Positions 16,611 through 26,392 are shown, numbered from the stretch's first letter. The stretch: 64,000 nucleotides of DNA from Dehalococcoidia bacterium (GCA_041649635.1 JBAZMV010000004.1:124001-188000); one strand, 5' to 3'. The notes: a model not told the origin generated them from the letters alone. Numbers and translations are program-made.

Positions 16611-16746
16611 TCATTGCGAGAAGTACTTCCATATAGCTCTATCATGGAAGGACGCCGTGGCAATCTCTTTTCTTGCGGTACGGGAAAAGCGTGAGGTTGC
16701 TTCGTCCGTCCACAGAGTGAGTTTCGCGGAAGGACTCGCAATGACA
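16611..16746. repeat. Long inverted repeat, module D (TCATTGCGAG...CTCGCAATGACA)
   Basis: Ends are TCATTGCGAG and CTCGCAATGA in inverted orientation. Inside are ACTTCCATATAGCTCTATCATGGAAGGA (module B-like), 'gtggcaatctc', 'gaggttgcttcgtccgtccac' and 'gcggaaggac'. A second copy of this module is at about 40905-41042. It occupies the middle of the 373-bp gap 16526-16899; 16747-16899 shows only the GGAGGA site of the next gene. Confidence 0.8.
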
Positions 16747-16899
16747 GGACGTGAATGACGGAACGCGCGAGGCGATCGAAAAATCGCTCATGTCTTGAGA
16801 TGTACAATCCCATCGGATATACTTTATACGGTTTGTCCAATCGACCGCATAGGGTCAATTCAAGCATAGTCTTTTAGTTCAATTCCGCGAGGAGGATCA

Positions 16900-19041
16900 A
16901 TGGTTAACAAGGTTGAAATAATCGCCAGCGACGCCGGCGGCACCATGACCGACATGATCGTCGTGGACAGCGAGGGCAGCTTCTCCATAGGCAAGGCCGC
17001 GACCACGCCGCACGACCAATCTCTGGGTTTCTTTGAATCTTTAAGCGATGCCTTCGAATACTGGGGCGTCGATTTTAATAAAGAAGCGGCTCAAATACTT
17101 CCCGCCGTCGATGCCGTCGTATACGCGGGCACGGCTATGCTCAACGCCCTTCTCACCGAGACCGGCAGGAAGATAGGCGTGGTAACGCAACGGGGGGATG
17201 AGGATGTATTTCTGCACGAGCGCAGCCGCCAGACCTGGGCCGGATACTCTTACCAGGACGTTTTGCACCACGTAACGCATCGCCACAACCGCCCGCTGGT
17301 CTCGCGCCGCATGACCAAGGGCGTCACCGGCCGCATCAATATGTTCGGTTTTGAGGCCATATCGCTGTACGAGGACGACGTGCGTAAGGCCGTGACCGAG
17401 CTGCTGGACGAGGGCGCCGAGGGCATCGCTGTGTGCCTCTGGTTCTCTTACATGAATCCGGCACACGAGTTGCGCGTGAGCGAGATCGTCGCCGAGATAC
17501 TGAAGGAACGCGGCGTCGACATTCCGATATATCTTTCGCACAAGATCGCGCCCATCATGCGCGAGCAGAGCCGCCTGAATACGGTGGCGCTGCATGCACT
17601 GGCTGTGGACCCGGGGCGCGAGCAGTTATTCAAGATCGAGACGATGCTCAAGGGCAAGGGTTATAAGAATCCGCTCCAGATAGTGCTGTCGCACGGCGGC
17701 GTGGCCAACATCCGCTACCCCAGGCTGCACGAGGCCTGTTTCTCCGGGCCCATCGGCGGCCTGCTCGGGGCGCGCTACCTGGCGAACACGCTGGGCATCG
17801 ATAACTGGGTCTGCTCCGACATGGGCGGCACAAGCTTCGATGTGGGGCTGATACGGCACGGCGAGCCGATAATGGACCGAGAGGTGGTCATCACGCGCCG
17901 GCTGTTCAATATCCCGACGCTGGTCATGGATTCGATAGGCGCGGGCACCGGCATGTATGTAACCATCGATCCCATCACCCGGCGAATAACCCTGGGCCCG
18001 GACAGCGCCGGAGCCGACCCCGGCCCGGTGTGTTACAACATGGGCAACGAGACGCCCACGGTAATGGACTGCTGCCTTATCATGGGTATCCTTAATCCCG
18101 ATAATTATCTAGGCGGCAAGATGAAGCTGGACAAGCAGCACGCCCTGGATCGCATCAAAGCGACGTGCTCCGATGTCCTGGGCGTCGACCCGTACTATCT
18201 CGCCGAGGGCGTTTATAAACTGATTAACAGCGCCATGAAGGAGCATATACGCATGGTGCTGCTGACGCGCGGCTACTCCCCCGCCGACTACTGCCTGCTT
18301 AACTACGGCGGCGCGGGCCCCATGCACCTGGCCGGATACAGCGAAGGCATGCCCTTCAAGGGCGTGGCCACCGTTCCCTGGGCCGCGGCCTTCTCCTCCT
18401 TCGGCGCCGCCTGCGTCGATCTGGGCCATCGCTATCAGAAATCGACGGGCGCGCTGATACCGTACGGCGCCGATGACGGCTGGAAGATGATGATGGCCGG
18501 TATTATCAACGCCGGCTGGGATGAATTGGAGAAGGAGGCCGCCGCCGACCTGGCCGCCGAGGGTCTGCCCTGGGACAAGGCGAAACTTCAAACGATCGCC
18601 TATATGTGTTACCGCGGCCAGATGGAGGATATCGAGGTGCCCTCGCCGACGCCGCGGCTCAACAGCCCCAAGGATGTGGACGACCTCATCGCCGCGTTCG
18701 AGAGGATATACGAGAAGGTTTACGCCGGCGTGGCCAAACACGAGCGCGCCGGCTATCAGATAACGGAGCTGGGGCTGACGGTGACCGTGCCCAAGATAAA
18801 ACCGAAGCTGGTGAAACGACCTCTGGAGGGGAAGGTGCCGTCGAGCGACGCTGTCAAAGGGAAACGAGAGGTTTATATCGACGGGAAGTGGCAGTCGGCC
18901 ACTATCTACGATATGGATAAATTAAAACCGGGCAACGAGATCGACGGCGCGGCCGTGATCGAAGCCCCGGCAACCACGTTCTTCGTTCCGCCGGGCCGTC
19001 ACGTGCGCATGGATGAATGGTCCATCTTGTGGCTGACGTAG
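16900..19041 (+). CDS. Acetone carboxylase beta-like / hydantoinase A (HyuA) family subunit
   Basis: A 713-residue ATP-binding subunit. It has ASDAGGTMTDMIVVDSEG at the N-terminus (phosphate-binding DxGGTxTD), GTAMLNALLTETGRKIGVVTQRGDEDV, the mid-domain CSDMGGTSFDVGLIRHGEP, and a late LNYGGAGPMHLAGY. Length (about 78 kDa), gene order (beta-alpha-gamma) and the third small gene match acetone carboxylase (AcxABC) better than two-subunit hydantoinase or oxoprolinase. The reaction would be ATP-dependent carboxylation of a ketone such as acetone. Acetophenone carboxylase or an unknown substrate remains possible. A strong GGAGGA site precedes the start. Confidence 0.9.
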   Translation: MVNKVEIIASDAGGTMTDMIVVDSEGSFSIGKAATTPHDQSLGFFESLSDAFEYWGVDFNKEAAQILPAVDAVVYAGTAMLNALLTETGRKIGVVTQRGDEDVFLHERSRQTWAGYSYQDVLHHVTHRHNRPLVSRRMTKGVTGRINMFGFEAISLYEDDVRKAVTELLDEGAEGIAVCLWFSYMNPAHELRVSEIVAEILKERGVDIPIYLSHKIAPIMREQSRLNTVALHALAVDPGREQLFKIETMLKGKGYKNPLQIVLSHGGVANIRYPRLHEACFSGPIGGLLGARYLANTLGIDNWVCSDMGGTSFDVGLIRHGEPIMDREVVITRRLFNIPTLVMDSIGAGTGMYVTIDPITRRITLGPDSAGADPGPVCYNMGNETPTVMDCCLIMGILNPDNYLGGKMKLDKQHALDRIKATCSDVLGVDPYYLAEGVYKLINSAMKEHIRMVLLTRGYSPADYCLLNYGGAGPMHLAGYSEGMPFKGVATVPWAAAFSSFGAACVDLGHRYQKSTGALIPYGADDGWKMMMAGIINAGWDELEKEAAADLAAEGLPWDKAKLQTIAYMCYRGQMEDIEVPSPTPRLNSPKDVDDLIAAFERIYEKVYAGVAKHERAGYQITELGLTVTVPKIKPKLVKRPLEGKVPSSDAVKGKREVYIDGKWQSATIYDMDKLKPGNEIDGAAVIEAPATTFFVPPGRHVRMDEWSILWLT

Positions 19042-19050
19042 AACCGACTT

Positions 19051-19215
19051 GTAGGGGCGAGGTCGCCTCGCCCGCTATGGATTCCGATTTTCGCCGGAAT
19101 GACAAATCGATAAAGAGAGGTACAGGAGAGAAGTCTCTCCTGACGGGGTTTTAGGGGTGTCCCCTATTTTCTTAAATATCCCCCAAGACTGGGGGATATC
19201 AGGGGGTTGAACGTT
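19051..19215 (+). repeat. Composite repeat inside the acetone-carboxylase-like operon
   Basis: Module A core at 19051 (GTAGGGGCGAGGT / CCTCGCCC), module E hairpin (ATTCCGA-TTTTCGCC-GGAATGAC, about 19080-19102), and a module C copy (about 19187-19215). It separates the beta- and alpha-like genes by 198 bp. Confidence 0.75.
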
Positions 19216-19239
19216 ATTTCGACACTCGAGGAGAGATAG

Positions 19240-21435
19240 ATGCAGACGACGAACAAGGGAATAGGTGAGAAGGGCGCGACCCTTATTAATATGTTGAACG
19301 AGGGCGACCGGCTGTACAAAGAGACCGGCTGCTATCATGGCATCGAAAAGCCGAATTTAATGAAGGACGATCCCATCCGCTACGAGATCTTCCACTCGCG
19401 GGTAATGTCTGCGTTGATCTCGGGGCGCGAGACCACACGCATGATCTCAGGCTCGCCCTTCGTGCGCGAGGTGGCCGAGCTGTGCATCGGGCTGTACACG
19501 CCGGAGGGCGACAGCGTGGCGCAGTCGACGGGCATCCAGGTGCACGTGCGCTGCATGGGCGAGAACATCAAGTGGATGATCAGGAACAACTGGGAGGGAG
19601 AGGTCGGCATCGCCGACGGCGACCTGTTCCTCTGCAACGACAGCGTCATGGGCGCCATGCACCCCGCCGATGTTTATGATATTCTACCGATATTTGTCGA
19701 CGGCGAGCTCGTCGCCTGGGTCTCGACCGTTATCATGGAGGTCGATATCGGCGCGGTGAGCCCGGGCTGCATGCCCACGGCTAACGTTGAGAGATCGACC
19801 GACGGCCTGCGCTGGTGCGGCGAGAAGATCGGCTCCAACGACAGGCTGAGGCGCGACTTCGAGGTCAAGATCGAGATGAGCCTCGATATGCCGGATATCT
19901 TCCTGCTCGACCGCAAGGGCGCCATCGCCGCCAACATCCGCGTGCGCGAGGAGATAAAGAGCCTCATCAAAGAGTTCGGCGTCGACTATTTCAAACGGGC
20001 CATGCGCGAGCTCATCGAGGAGGAGCGGCGCAATCAGATCGCGCGCATCAAGCAGAGGACGGTGCCCGGCCGCTACCGCGACGTCGTCCCGCTGGAATAT
20101 TACATGAAAGACCAGCCGGTGACCTGGGTTCCCGCGCGCAAGGATTTCATGCGCCTGGTGCCCATCGAGATGAACATCACGCCGGAGGGTAAGCTGATAC
20201 TTGATTTCGATGGCGCCGGAGAGTGGGGCTGGCATCCCTTCAACGCCTATCCGGCATCGATATGGGGCGCCTTCTCGGTGACGCTGGTGCAGACGCTGTG
20301 CTACGACGGGCGTGCCAACCTCGGGTCGCTCCTTCCCTGCGAGATCAACGCGCCTCTCAATACGATAATGAACCCGGCCGAGCTGCGGCGGCTGGCGACA
20401 TCGACGCTGTGGGCCCCGCTGCTCGATATCTTCGGGCTGTGGTACGGTATGCTCAGCTCGGCCTACTATTTCCGCGGCTTCCGCGAGGAGATGTTCAACC
20501 TGCGGTCTTCTGCGGGATGGCAGATGTACGGCTACGACCAGTACGGCATCAAGCGCCCGCTGATGCTCTCGCCGCTGGGCAACTTCGGGCCGGGCGCCAC
20601 CGGCGTGTGCGACGGGGTGGAGAACTCGGGATGGGTTGCTACGCCGGAGACGGACATGGGCAACGCCGAGATATGGGAGATGTTCGTGCCCTACCTTGAG
20701 GGCGCGCGGCGCTACGAGCCGTACTCTATAGGCTACGGAAAGTTCCGCTCCGGGATGGCGATCTCCCAGGTCTATATCATGAACGGCAGCAGCCAGGCTA
20801 TAGGCTCCGGGGCCGTGGGCTGCTCGCACGACCGCCTGATCCCCAACCTGGGCATGTTCGGCGGCTATCCCGGCGGCAAGCGGAGCACATTCTTCGCGCG
20901 CTATGACGATATCAAGGATGTCATCGCCAGGCGGCAGCCGCTGCTTCAAGAATTCGGCCATCCCAAGGAGTTCGGCAAGGACTTCCCCGGCGAGATGCGA
21001 AAGGTGGACTATACGCTGCCGCCGATGGAGATAAAGGACTGGGACTGTCTCATAACGATAAACGGCGCCGCCGGCGGGCTGGGAGACCCTATCGAGAGGA
21101 AGCCCGAGTCGGTGAAGGCCGACCTGGACAACTTCCTGGCCACGCAGGAGATCGCAAAGAACATGTACTGCGTTTCGGCGGGCTTCGACGAAACTTCGAA
21201 AGAATGGAGTATCGACGATAAGGCAACGCAGAGGCTGCGCAAGTCGAAGCGGCAGCAGCGCCTCAAGCGCGGCGTCCCGGTAAAAGAATGGTGGCAACAG
21301 CAGAGGCAGCGGGTGCTTGCGCGCGACCTCGATCCGATGCTCATCGAGATGTACCAGAGCAGTATGAAGATGAGCCCCGGATTCACGCGGGAGTTCAAGG
21401 ATTTCTGGGCGCTGCCGGAAGATTACGGTATGTGA
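19240..21435 (+). CDS. Acetone carboxylase alpha-like / hydantoinase B (HyuB) family subunit
   Basis: A 731-residue catalytic subunit of the HyuB family. Recognisable are SALISGRETTRMISGSPFVRE, YTPEGDSVAQSTGIQVH, DLFLCNDSVMGAMHPADV (metal-binding region) and VIMEVDIGAVSPG. A C-terminal section rich in Arg/Lys/Gln (RLRKSKRQQRLKRG) follows. Size (about 82 kDa) fits the alpha chain of acetone carboxylase, which carries the metal for carboxylation. GAGGAGAG precedes the ATG. The gamma-like gene starts within 9 bp of its stop. A 537-codon antisense frame inside it is a GC-driven shadow. Confidence 0.9.
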   Translation: MQTTNKGIGEKGATLINMLNEGDRLYKETGCYHGIEKPNLMKDDPIRYEIFHSRVMSALISGRETTRMISGSPFVREVAELCIGLYTPEGDSVAQSTGIQVHVRCMGENIKWMIRNNWEGEVGIADGDLFLCNDSVMGAMHPADVYDILPIFVDGELVAWVSTVIMEVDIGAVSPGCMPTANVERSTDGLRWCGEKIGSNDRLRRDFEVKIEMSLDMPDIFLLDRKGAIAANIRVREEIKSLIKEFGVDYFKRAMRELIEEERRNQIARIKQRTVPGRYRDVVPLEYYMKDQPVTWVPARKDFMRLVPIEMNITPEGKLILDFDGAGEWGWHPFNAYPASIWGAFSVTLVQTLCYDGRANLGSLLPCEINAPLNTIMNPAELRRLATSTLWAPLLDIFGLWYGMLSSAYYFRGFREEMFNLRSSAGWQMYGYDQYGIKRPLMLSPLGNFGPGATGVCDGVENSGWVATPETDMGNAEIWEMFVPYLEGARRYEPYSIGYGKFRSGMAISQVYIMNGSSQAIGSGAVGCSHDRLIPNLGMFGGYPGGKRSTFFARYDDIKDVIARRQPLLQEFGHPKEFGKDFPGEMRKVDYTLPPMEIKDWDCLITINGAAGGLGDPIERKPESVKADLDNFLATQEIAKNMYCVSAGFDETSKEWSIDDKATQRLRKSKRQQRLKRGVPVKEWWQQQRQRVLARDLDPMLIEMYQSSMKMSPGFTREFKDFWALPEDYGM

Positions 21436-21443
21436 GGTTTATG

Positions 21444-21992
21444 ATGTCATACGAGATAAACGATCTGAAAGAGATGTTCGACGGGACGCTTCCCTGGTAC
21501 AAGGTCAAGGAGATAATGAGCCGTCCCAAGGATGACGACCGTTTCGATAAGTACATCCAGATACTGCAGGAGCGGGTCTCATGGCCGGAGCGTATACTGA
21601 TGCCGCTGGGAGAGCACCTGTACATAGTGCAGAAAGGCGGCGAGCGCATCGTCAAGTGCGATTGCGGGCACGAGTTTGGCGACTGGCGTAAAAACTGGAA
21701 GCTGGAGAGCCTGATATATTCCCGCGACGATGCCAAAAAGCTGGGCGAGATCTACCCCGGCATACGCTGCCCCGACCCCAAACTGAACGAGGTGCGCGAA
21801 TACTATTGCCCCGGCTGCGCCGCACTGCTCAAAGTCGAGAGCGTCCCCGTGGGATATCCAATCATCTTCGACGCCCTGCCCGATATCGACGCCTTCTACC
21901 GCGAGTGGCTGGGGCGGCCGCTTCCGGACGAGAAGAAGTTCGAATTCAAGGACCTGAGTCCGGAGGTGACTAAGGGGTGGGGAAGAGAGTAG
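21444..21992 (+). CDS. Acetone carboxylase gamma-like subunit
   Basis: A protein of about 182 residues with two Cys clusters: CDCGHEFGDWRKNW (near residue 72) and YYCPGCAALLKVESVPVGYP (near 125). These match the zinc-binding acetone carboxylase gamma family. In the known enzyme gamma is structural and essential, in an (alpha-beta-gamma)2 complex. I start at the second of two adjacent ATGs (21444), 6 nt after GAGG; 21441 is possible. A longer in-frame extension to 21288 lies inside the alpha gene and is not used. A strong terminator follows 24 bp after the stop, closing the operon. Confidence 0.88.
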   Translation: MSYEINDLKEMFDGTLPWYKVKEIMSRPKDDDRFDKYIQILQERVSWPERILMPLGEHLYIVQKGGERIVKCDCGHEFGDWRKNWKLESLIYSRDDAKKLGEIYPGIRCPDPKLNEVREYYCPGCAALLKVESVPVGYPIIFDALPDIDAFYREWLGRPLPDEKKFEFKDLSPEVTKGWGRE

Positions 21993-22015
21993 CATCATAT
22001 TAAAAGTCGACTTCA

Positions 22016-22052
22016 AGAGGCGCGTCGTATCACGACGCGCCTCTCTTTTTTT
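22016..22052 (+). terminator. Rho-independent terminator of the acetone-carboxylase-like operon
   Basis: Perfect 12-bp stem: GAGGCGCGTCGT (22017-22028), loop ATC, ACGACGCGCCTC (22032-22043), extended by one more A-T pair. It is followed by TCTTTTTTT. It is the only classic stem plus T-run terminator I found in the window. Confidence 0.92.
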
Positions 22053-22074
22053 AAGTAATTTTAACCTTCATTGA

Positions 22075-22103
22075 TTGACCTTTTTACAACTACAGGCTAT
22101 ACT
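22075..22103 (+). promoter_or_regulatory. Sigma70-type promoter for the LRR/beta-helix gene
   Basis: TTGACC (-35, 22075-22080), 17-bp spacer and TATACT (-10, 22098-22103), placed between the terminator and the start codon at 22149. The gene is therefore a separate transcription unit. Confidence 0.7.
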
Positions 22104-22148
22104 GTCCACAATTGGAGTGCTGCTCTATAACCCCAAAAGGCAATTGAT

Positions 22149-25100
22149 ATGAAGAGGCTGTTGGTTGTTTTACTGCTAGCCGCTATTATAGTAGGTTCTT
22201 GCATCGCGGTATTTACCGGCAGTCCTCTACAGGTATCAGCAGATGATCCCGTCATCACCTTCCCCGATCCCGGCCTTGATGCAGCGATTCGGACAACCAT
22301 AAACAAGTCGACAGGCGATATATATCAATCGGATTTGGATGGGCTTACATATTTAGATGCCCAAGTTATGAATATCAGTGATTTGACCGGCCTTGAACAC
22401 TGCACTAACCTGAGCACCCTCTACCTTTCTAACAATCAGATAAACAATATCAGTACGCTGTCAAGCCTCTATAGTTTACAGGAGCTATCCCTTAATAATA
22501 ATCAGATAGGCAATATCAGTATGCTGTCAGGATTAATTAATCTGCATCAACTTTTTATTGATAGTACCAATATAAGCGATATCAGCCCTCTATCAGGCCT
22601 TACTAACCTGCAGTGGCTGTGTGCTGAAGAGAATCAAATTGCCGATATCTCTTCCTTGTCAGGTCTAACTAACCTCCAAAAGCTATATCTCGGGAGCAAC
22701 CAGGTAAGCAACCTATCTGTGCTATCGAGCTTAACTAACCTGCAATGGCTTTACCTTGGGGATAACGGACTGACCAATATAAGCTCACTCCCGGTGATTA
22801 CCAATCTGCAATTCCTCGACCTTGGGAACAATCAAATAAGTAATATAAGTGCGCTGTCAGATTTCACCAGCCTGCAGGGGCTTTACCTTGGGAATAATCA
22901 ACTGAGCGATATCATAATGATATCGAGTCTTAGCAACCTGCAAGATCTTTCACTTGGAAACAACCAGATAGACAATATCTCTGCGCTATCAGGGCTTAAT
23001 AGTCTGCAGACCCTTAATATCAATGACAATCAGATAAGCGATGTCAATGCTCTGTCCGGTCTTAGCAATATGCAATACCTTGACTTTCAGGATAACCAGA
23101 TAGGCAATATCAGCGCGCTGTCCGGGCTCACCGACCTGCAAACCCTTCTGCTTTCCGATAATAATATAAGCGACATATCTGCATTATCCGGTTTCGCCAG
23201 TCTGCAAACCCTGTTTCTTAACAACAATGATATAAACAATATAAGTCCGCTCTCAGGCCTCGTTAGTATTCACGGTCTCGAGCTCAGAGCGAATCAAATA
23301 GTGGATATCCAGCCCTTGGTGAACAATAGCGGACTTGACTCCGGCGACTATGTTGTACTTGGAGCCAACCCGCTAAGCGCCGCCTCAATAAATACATACA
23401 TTCCTGCCCTTAAGGATCGAGGCGTTACTGTTTATTACTCGCCTCAAACGTTGAATATCACCAACGCTTCAGCGAATATGTCCGGTTTCAGCATCTATGA
23501 CCCCGCGGAGAAAATAAACAATCCCTGTGCCGGAGAGGATACATATGTCTATATTGAAATAAACGAGGAAGGGTCCAGGCTCAACGGCTCCTCAATATCG
23601 TCGGCGGATGGGATAGTTACCGAAAGCCTGTTCTATCTGGATAACGAGAGCATTGCAATGCATGATTCGGAGGAATTCCCTGACCATGGTTTCCAAGTAG
23701 TGGTTAACCCTTACCTAACCTATAACGTTTCAATAGATGATTTCGAGGGCGAGGTCGACCTGGCTCAAGTGGAGCTGACACTGCAAAGTGGCACAATCAG
23801 TAGCATGTTTGTTTTTCTTGCTATTGGAGACGGTGTTGCCCACAATATAACTATAACCGCAGCGGTAAATGGCAGCGACATACAGAGCACAACACCGATA
23901 ACTGTAGAGGCTAGAGCTCCGATCTCGGAGGCATGGGTGGACGATGACTTTGATGCCTCAACTCCAGGCTGGGGCTGCGACCATTTTGCAAGTATCCAGG
24001 ACGGCATAGATGCCGTGTCCGGCTCAACGGTGCACGTGGCGGAGGGAATATACTATGAGAATATTGTGCTTAAGGATGGGGTTGAGCTGCTCGGCGCGGA
24101 TATGAACTCAACAATCATAGATGGAATGCAGAACGGCTCCGTTGTTACGGCGATCAATTGCGGTAATACCACAAAGCTTGAGGGATTTACCTTAACCAAC
24201 GGCAGCGGTACTGATGAATCGTTTTATAGATTAGGTGGAGGGATGTACAACTATAACGCCTCACCTACAATCACCAACTGCATCTTCAGGGATAACTCGG
24301 TAGGTCACAAGACTTACGTGAATGGTGGAGGAATGTACAATGACGCCTCCTCACCCACGATTACGAACTGTATTTTTCAGAACAATGTCGCAGGCTCTGT
24401 TTGTTTTAGCAATGGTGGAGGGATGTACAATAACGTCTCCTCACCCACAATTACGAACTGTATTTTTCAGAACAATGCCGCAAGCTCTGATTATTGTGAA
24501 AGCTATGGCGGAGGAATGGCTAACGATAAGTCCTCGCCCATAATTACGAACTGTGTTTTCTGGGGCAATTCGGCCAACGACGGCGGCGGCGGTGTAATAC
24601 ATAATAGTGGCTCCTCGCCCACAATTACTAACTGTATCCTGTGGTATGATTCGCCCAATGAAATTGCTAATTACGGCACAGGTGCACCTATTGTTACCTA
24701 CAGCAATGTGCAGGGCGGCTACTCTGGAACAGGCAACATCAACTCCGACCCTCTCTTCATGGACGCGGCAACGGGCGACTTCCATCTGAGCACAGGCTCG
24801 CCGTGCATCGACGCCGGCAGCAACTCTGCGCCGTCCCTTCCGAGTCTGGACTATGAAGGCGATCCGCGCATCCTGCCGGTATGGGGCACTGTGGACATGG
24901 GGGCGGATGAATATATACATCCCGCGCCTTCCTGCGACTCATGGGACGTCCAATACAGGATAGTGGGCGGACAGATAACCATGAATTATTCGGCCGCCGG
25001 GATTACACCTGTTAAGAAGATAGTCCCGCTCTCTGAGGAACACGGCGGATATATGACCTTCAAGTTCTGCAAGGAAGCTAATAATGGCGGCAGGCTTGTC

Positions 25101-26345
25101 GTCATTCCTCAGGACAGCTGGTACATGGAGAATATCACGGTTGAGAATGTTATGACCGGCATTGATATGAATCTCTCAATAAGGCTTGATAGCGACGCAT
25201 CGGGTATTCTGTACGTCGATGATAACATCGGTGATGTGGATGTCTCTTCCGATAGCGTTTCCGGCAGGACGCCCGTTCAGATAGACACAATCGGCGATGG
25301 AACGATGGACGTCGCAGGCTCCATGCTCATCCCTATGACGCTGGTCGGCGACTTCAACACCTCTGTTGGACAAAGCGGAGAACTGCCCTTCGGCATGACC
25401 TTTACAACGGGCAATACCACCAACGTTGCACACATACCTATTAATCCAAAAATGGACGGAGCTACCATGTCAAGCGAGGGCGTGCCGTTTGCGGAAGAAG
25501 GTGGTGTTGCCCCTTACGCAGGGACAAACGGCACCATCACCGCCACGGGAACCGGCGACTGTCTGGGAATAAGGTTGGTGGGGATCCGTATCGACTTCCA
25601 GTTTGAGATGAAGCTGGAGCTTGAGCCTGTACCTCCGAGCGACTTCTATGGCGATGCTGACCAGGATGGTGCGCTCTCCATCGGGGATTACTCTTACCTC
25701 AGACTAATGCTCTTCAATAAACAGCCCTTCAACCCTGGCGGTGACGTAGATCAAGACGGTACGCTTTCTATCGGGGATTACTCTTACCTCAGACTAATGC
25801 TCTTTAACAAACAACCTATAGTGAACAAGTATGAATCCTCCTATGACTTCCTACACGGCGTGGGCTCCAACAAGTGGGCCAAGAGCAAAACGATTGATTC
25901 AGTCTCTCCTGTCGACCACTTCGATAACGAATCCGGATGGACCGAAGCCGGCGACACGGAATACAACAACATCGCCACCACCAACGGCAACGTATATACT
26001 ATCACAGGAACGCCCGGTCTCTACTCCGCGCTACAATGTAAGTTCACACTGTATGAGAACCCGGGTGCAATAACCAGCATAGGGGTTACGCTCAACGGCT
26101 CGGCGGAGACAGACGGCGATGCTCTTCAGCTATGGGCTTGGAACTTCGATTCCGGCTCATGGCGGCAGATCGGCAGCGACTTTTCTATGACTACAAATAT
26201 CGAATCTTACACGGCGTGGACAGCCTGGGGTAAGGTGTACGCGGATTATATCGACGGCGACGGCTATATGTATATACTGGCGAACTTGAATAATGCCGAC
26301 CAAGACATGAATGTGGATTACATCAAGCTAAGCGCGGTATGGTAG
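22149..26345 (+). CDS. Large secreted LRR / right-handed beta-helix / dockerin-like protein
   Basis: A 1398-residue protein. Residues 1-30 form a signal peptide (KRLLVVLLLAAIIVG, cleavage near QVSA). Residues about 70-395 hold some fourteen 22-residue leucine-rich repeats of SDS22/internalin type (LSGLTNLQWLYLGDN-like). Residues about 430-590 are an Ig-like linker. Residues about 598-917 form a parallel beta-helix with 30-residue coils (GGGMYNDASSPTITNCIFQ). Residues 1167-1224 are two dockerin/EF-hand-like repeats (DADQDGALSIGDYSYLRL). Residues 1228-1398 are a unique beta-rich tail. No LPXTG or membrane anchor is present. It is probably extracellular and glycan- or protein-binding; no cohesin partner is visible. 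GC is lower than in neighbours. Confidence 0.88.
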   Translation: MKRLLVVLLLAAIIVGSCIAVFTGSPLQVSADDPVITFPDPGLDAAIRTTINKSTGDIYQSDLDGLTYLDAQVMNISDLTGLEHCTNLSTLYLSNNQINNISTLSSLYSLQELSLNNNQIGNISMLSGLINLHQLFIDSTNISDISPLSGLTNLQWLCAEENQIADISSLSGLTNLQKLYLGSNQVSNLSVLSSLTNLQWLYLGDNGLTNISSLPVITNLQFLDLGNNQISNISALSDFTSLQGLYLGNNQLSDIIMISSLSNLQDLSLGNNQIDNISALSGLNSLQTLNINDNQISDVNALSGLSNMQYLDFQDNQIGNISALSGLTDLQTLLLSDNNISDISALSGFASLQTLFLNNNDINNISPLSGLVSIHGLELRANQIVDIQPLVNNSGLDSGDYVVLGANPLSAASINTYIPALKDRGVTVYYSPQTLNITNASANMSGFSIYDPAEKINNPCAGEDTYVYIEINEEGSRLNGSSISSADGIVTESLFYLDNESIAMHDSEEFPDHGFQVVVNPYLTYNVSIDDFEGEVDLAQVELTLQSGTISSMFVFLAIGDGVAHNITITAAVNGSDIQSTTPITVEARAPISEAWVDDDFDASTPGWGCDHFASIQDGIDAVSGSTVHVAEGIYYENIVLKDGVELLGADMNSTIIDGMQNGSVVTAINCGNTTKLEGFTLTNGSGTDESFYRLGGGMYNYNASPTITNCIFRDNSVGHKTYVNGGGMYNDASSPTITNCIFQNNVAGSVCFSNGGGMYNNVSSPTITNCIFQNNAASSDYCESYGGGMANDKSSPIITNCVFWGNSANDGGGGVIHNSGSSPTITNCILWYDSPNEIANYGTGAPIVTYSNVQGGYSGTGNINSDPLFMDAATGDFHLSTGSPCIDAGSNSAPSLPSLDYEGDPRILPVWGTVDMGADEYIHPAPSCDSWDVQYRIVGGQITMNYSAAGITPVKKIVPLSEEHGGYMTFKFCKEANNGGRLVVIPQDSWYMENITVENVMTGIDMNLSIRLDSDASGILYVDDNIGDVDVSSDSVSGRTPVQIDTIGDGTMDVAGSMLIPMTLVGDFNTSVGQSGELPFGMTFTTGNTTNVAHIPINPKMDGATMSSEGVPFAEEGGVAPYAGTNGTITATGTGDCLGIRLVGIRIDFQFEMKLELEPVPPSDFYGDADQDGALSIGDYSYLRLMLFNKQPFNPGGDVDQDGTLSIGDYSYLRLMLFNKQPIVNKYESSYDFLHGVGSNKWAKSKTIDSVSPVDHFDNESGWTEAGDTEYNNIATTNGNVYTITGTPGLYSALQCKFTLYENPGAITSIGVTLNGSAETDGDALQLWAWNFDSGSWRQIGSDFSMTTNIESYTAWTAWGKVYADYIDGDGYMYILANLNNADQDMNVDYIKLSAVW
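24231..24500 (+). repeat. Three tandem 90-bp coding repeats in the beta-helix
   Basis: Units start at 24231, 24321 and 24411, each beginning 'ggtggagg(a/g)atgtacaa'. The second and third are nearly identical over about 60 bp (for example 'attacgaactgtatttttc'). Each encodes one or two beta-helix coils of 30 residues in total. Confidence 0.8.
25680..25804 (+). repeat. Duplicated 90-bp dockerin-like coding unit
   Basis: A 35-bp stretch at 25680-25714 is identical to 25770-25804, exactly 90 bp apart, and encodes the shared residues IGDYSYLRLMLFNKQP of the two calcium-loop repeats. Confidence 0.85.
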
Positions 26346-26392
26346 CAACCAACACGGGGATACATCGCGACACGCCCTATACGGATTAACAG

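Noticed and set aside
19684..21297. 537-codon minus-strand open frame inside the alpha-like carboxylase gene
   Set aside because: It lies wholly antisense to a well-recognised HyuB-family gene, is rich in Arg, Ala and His as GC-rich shadows are, and has no recognisable domain.
24231..24500. Evenly spaced direct repeats resembling a CRISPR-like array
   Set aside because: The 90-bp units are in frame and encode beta-helix coils of the secreted protein; spacers are not unique and no cas genes are present.
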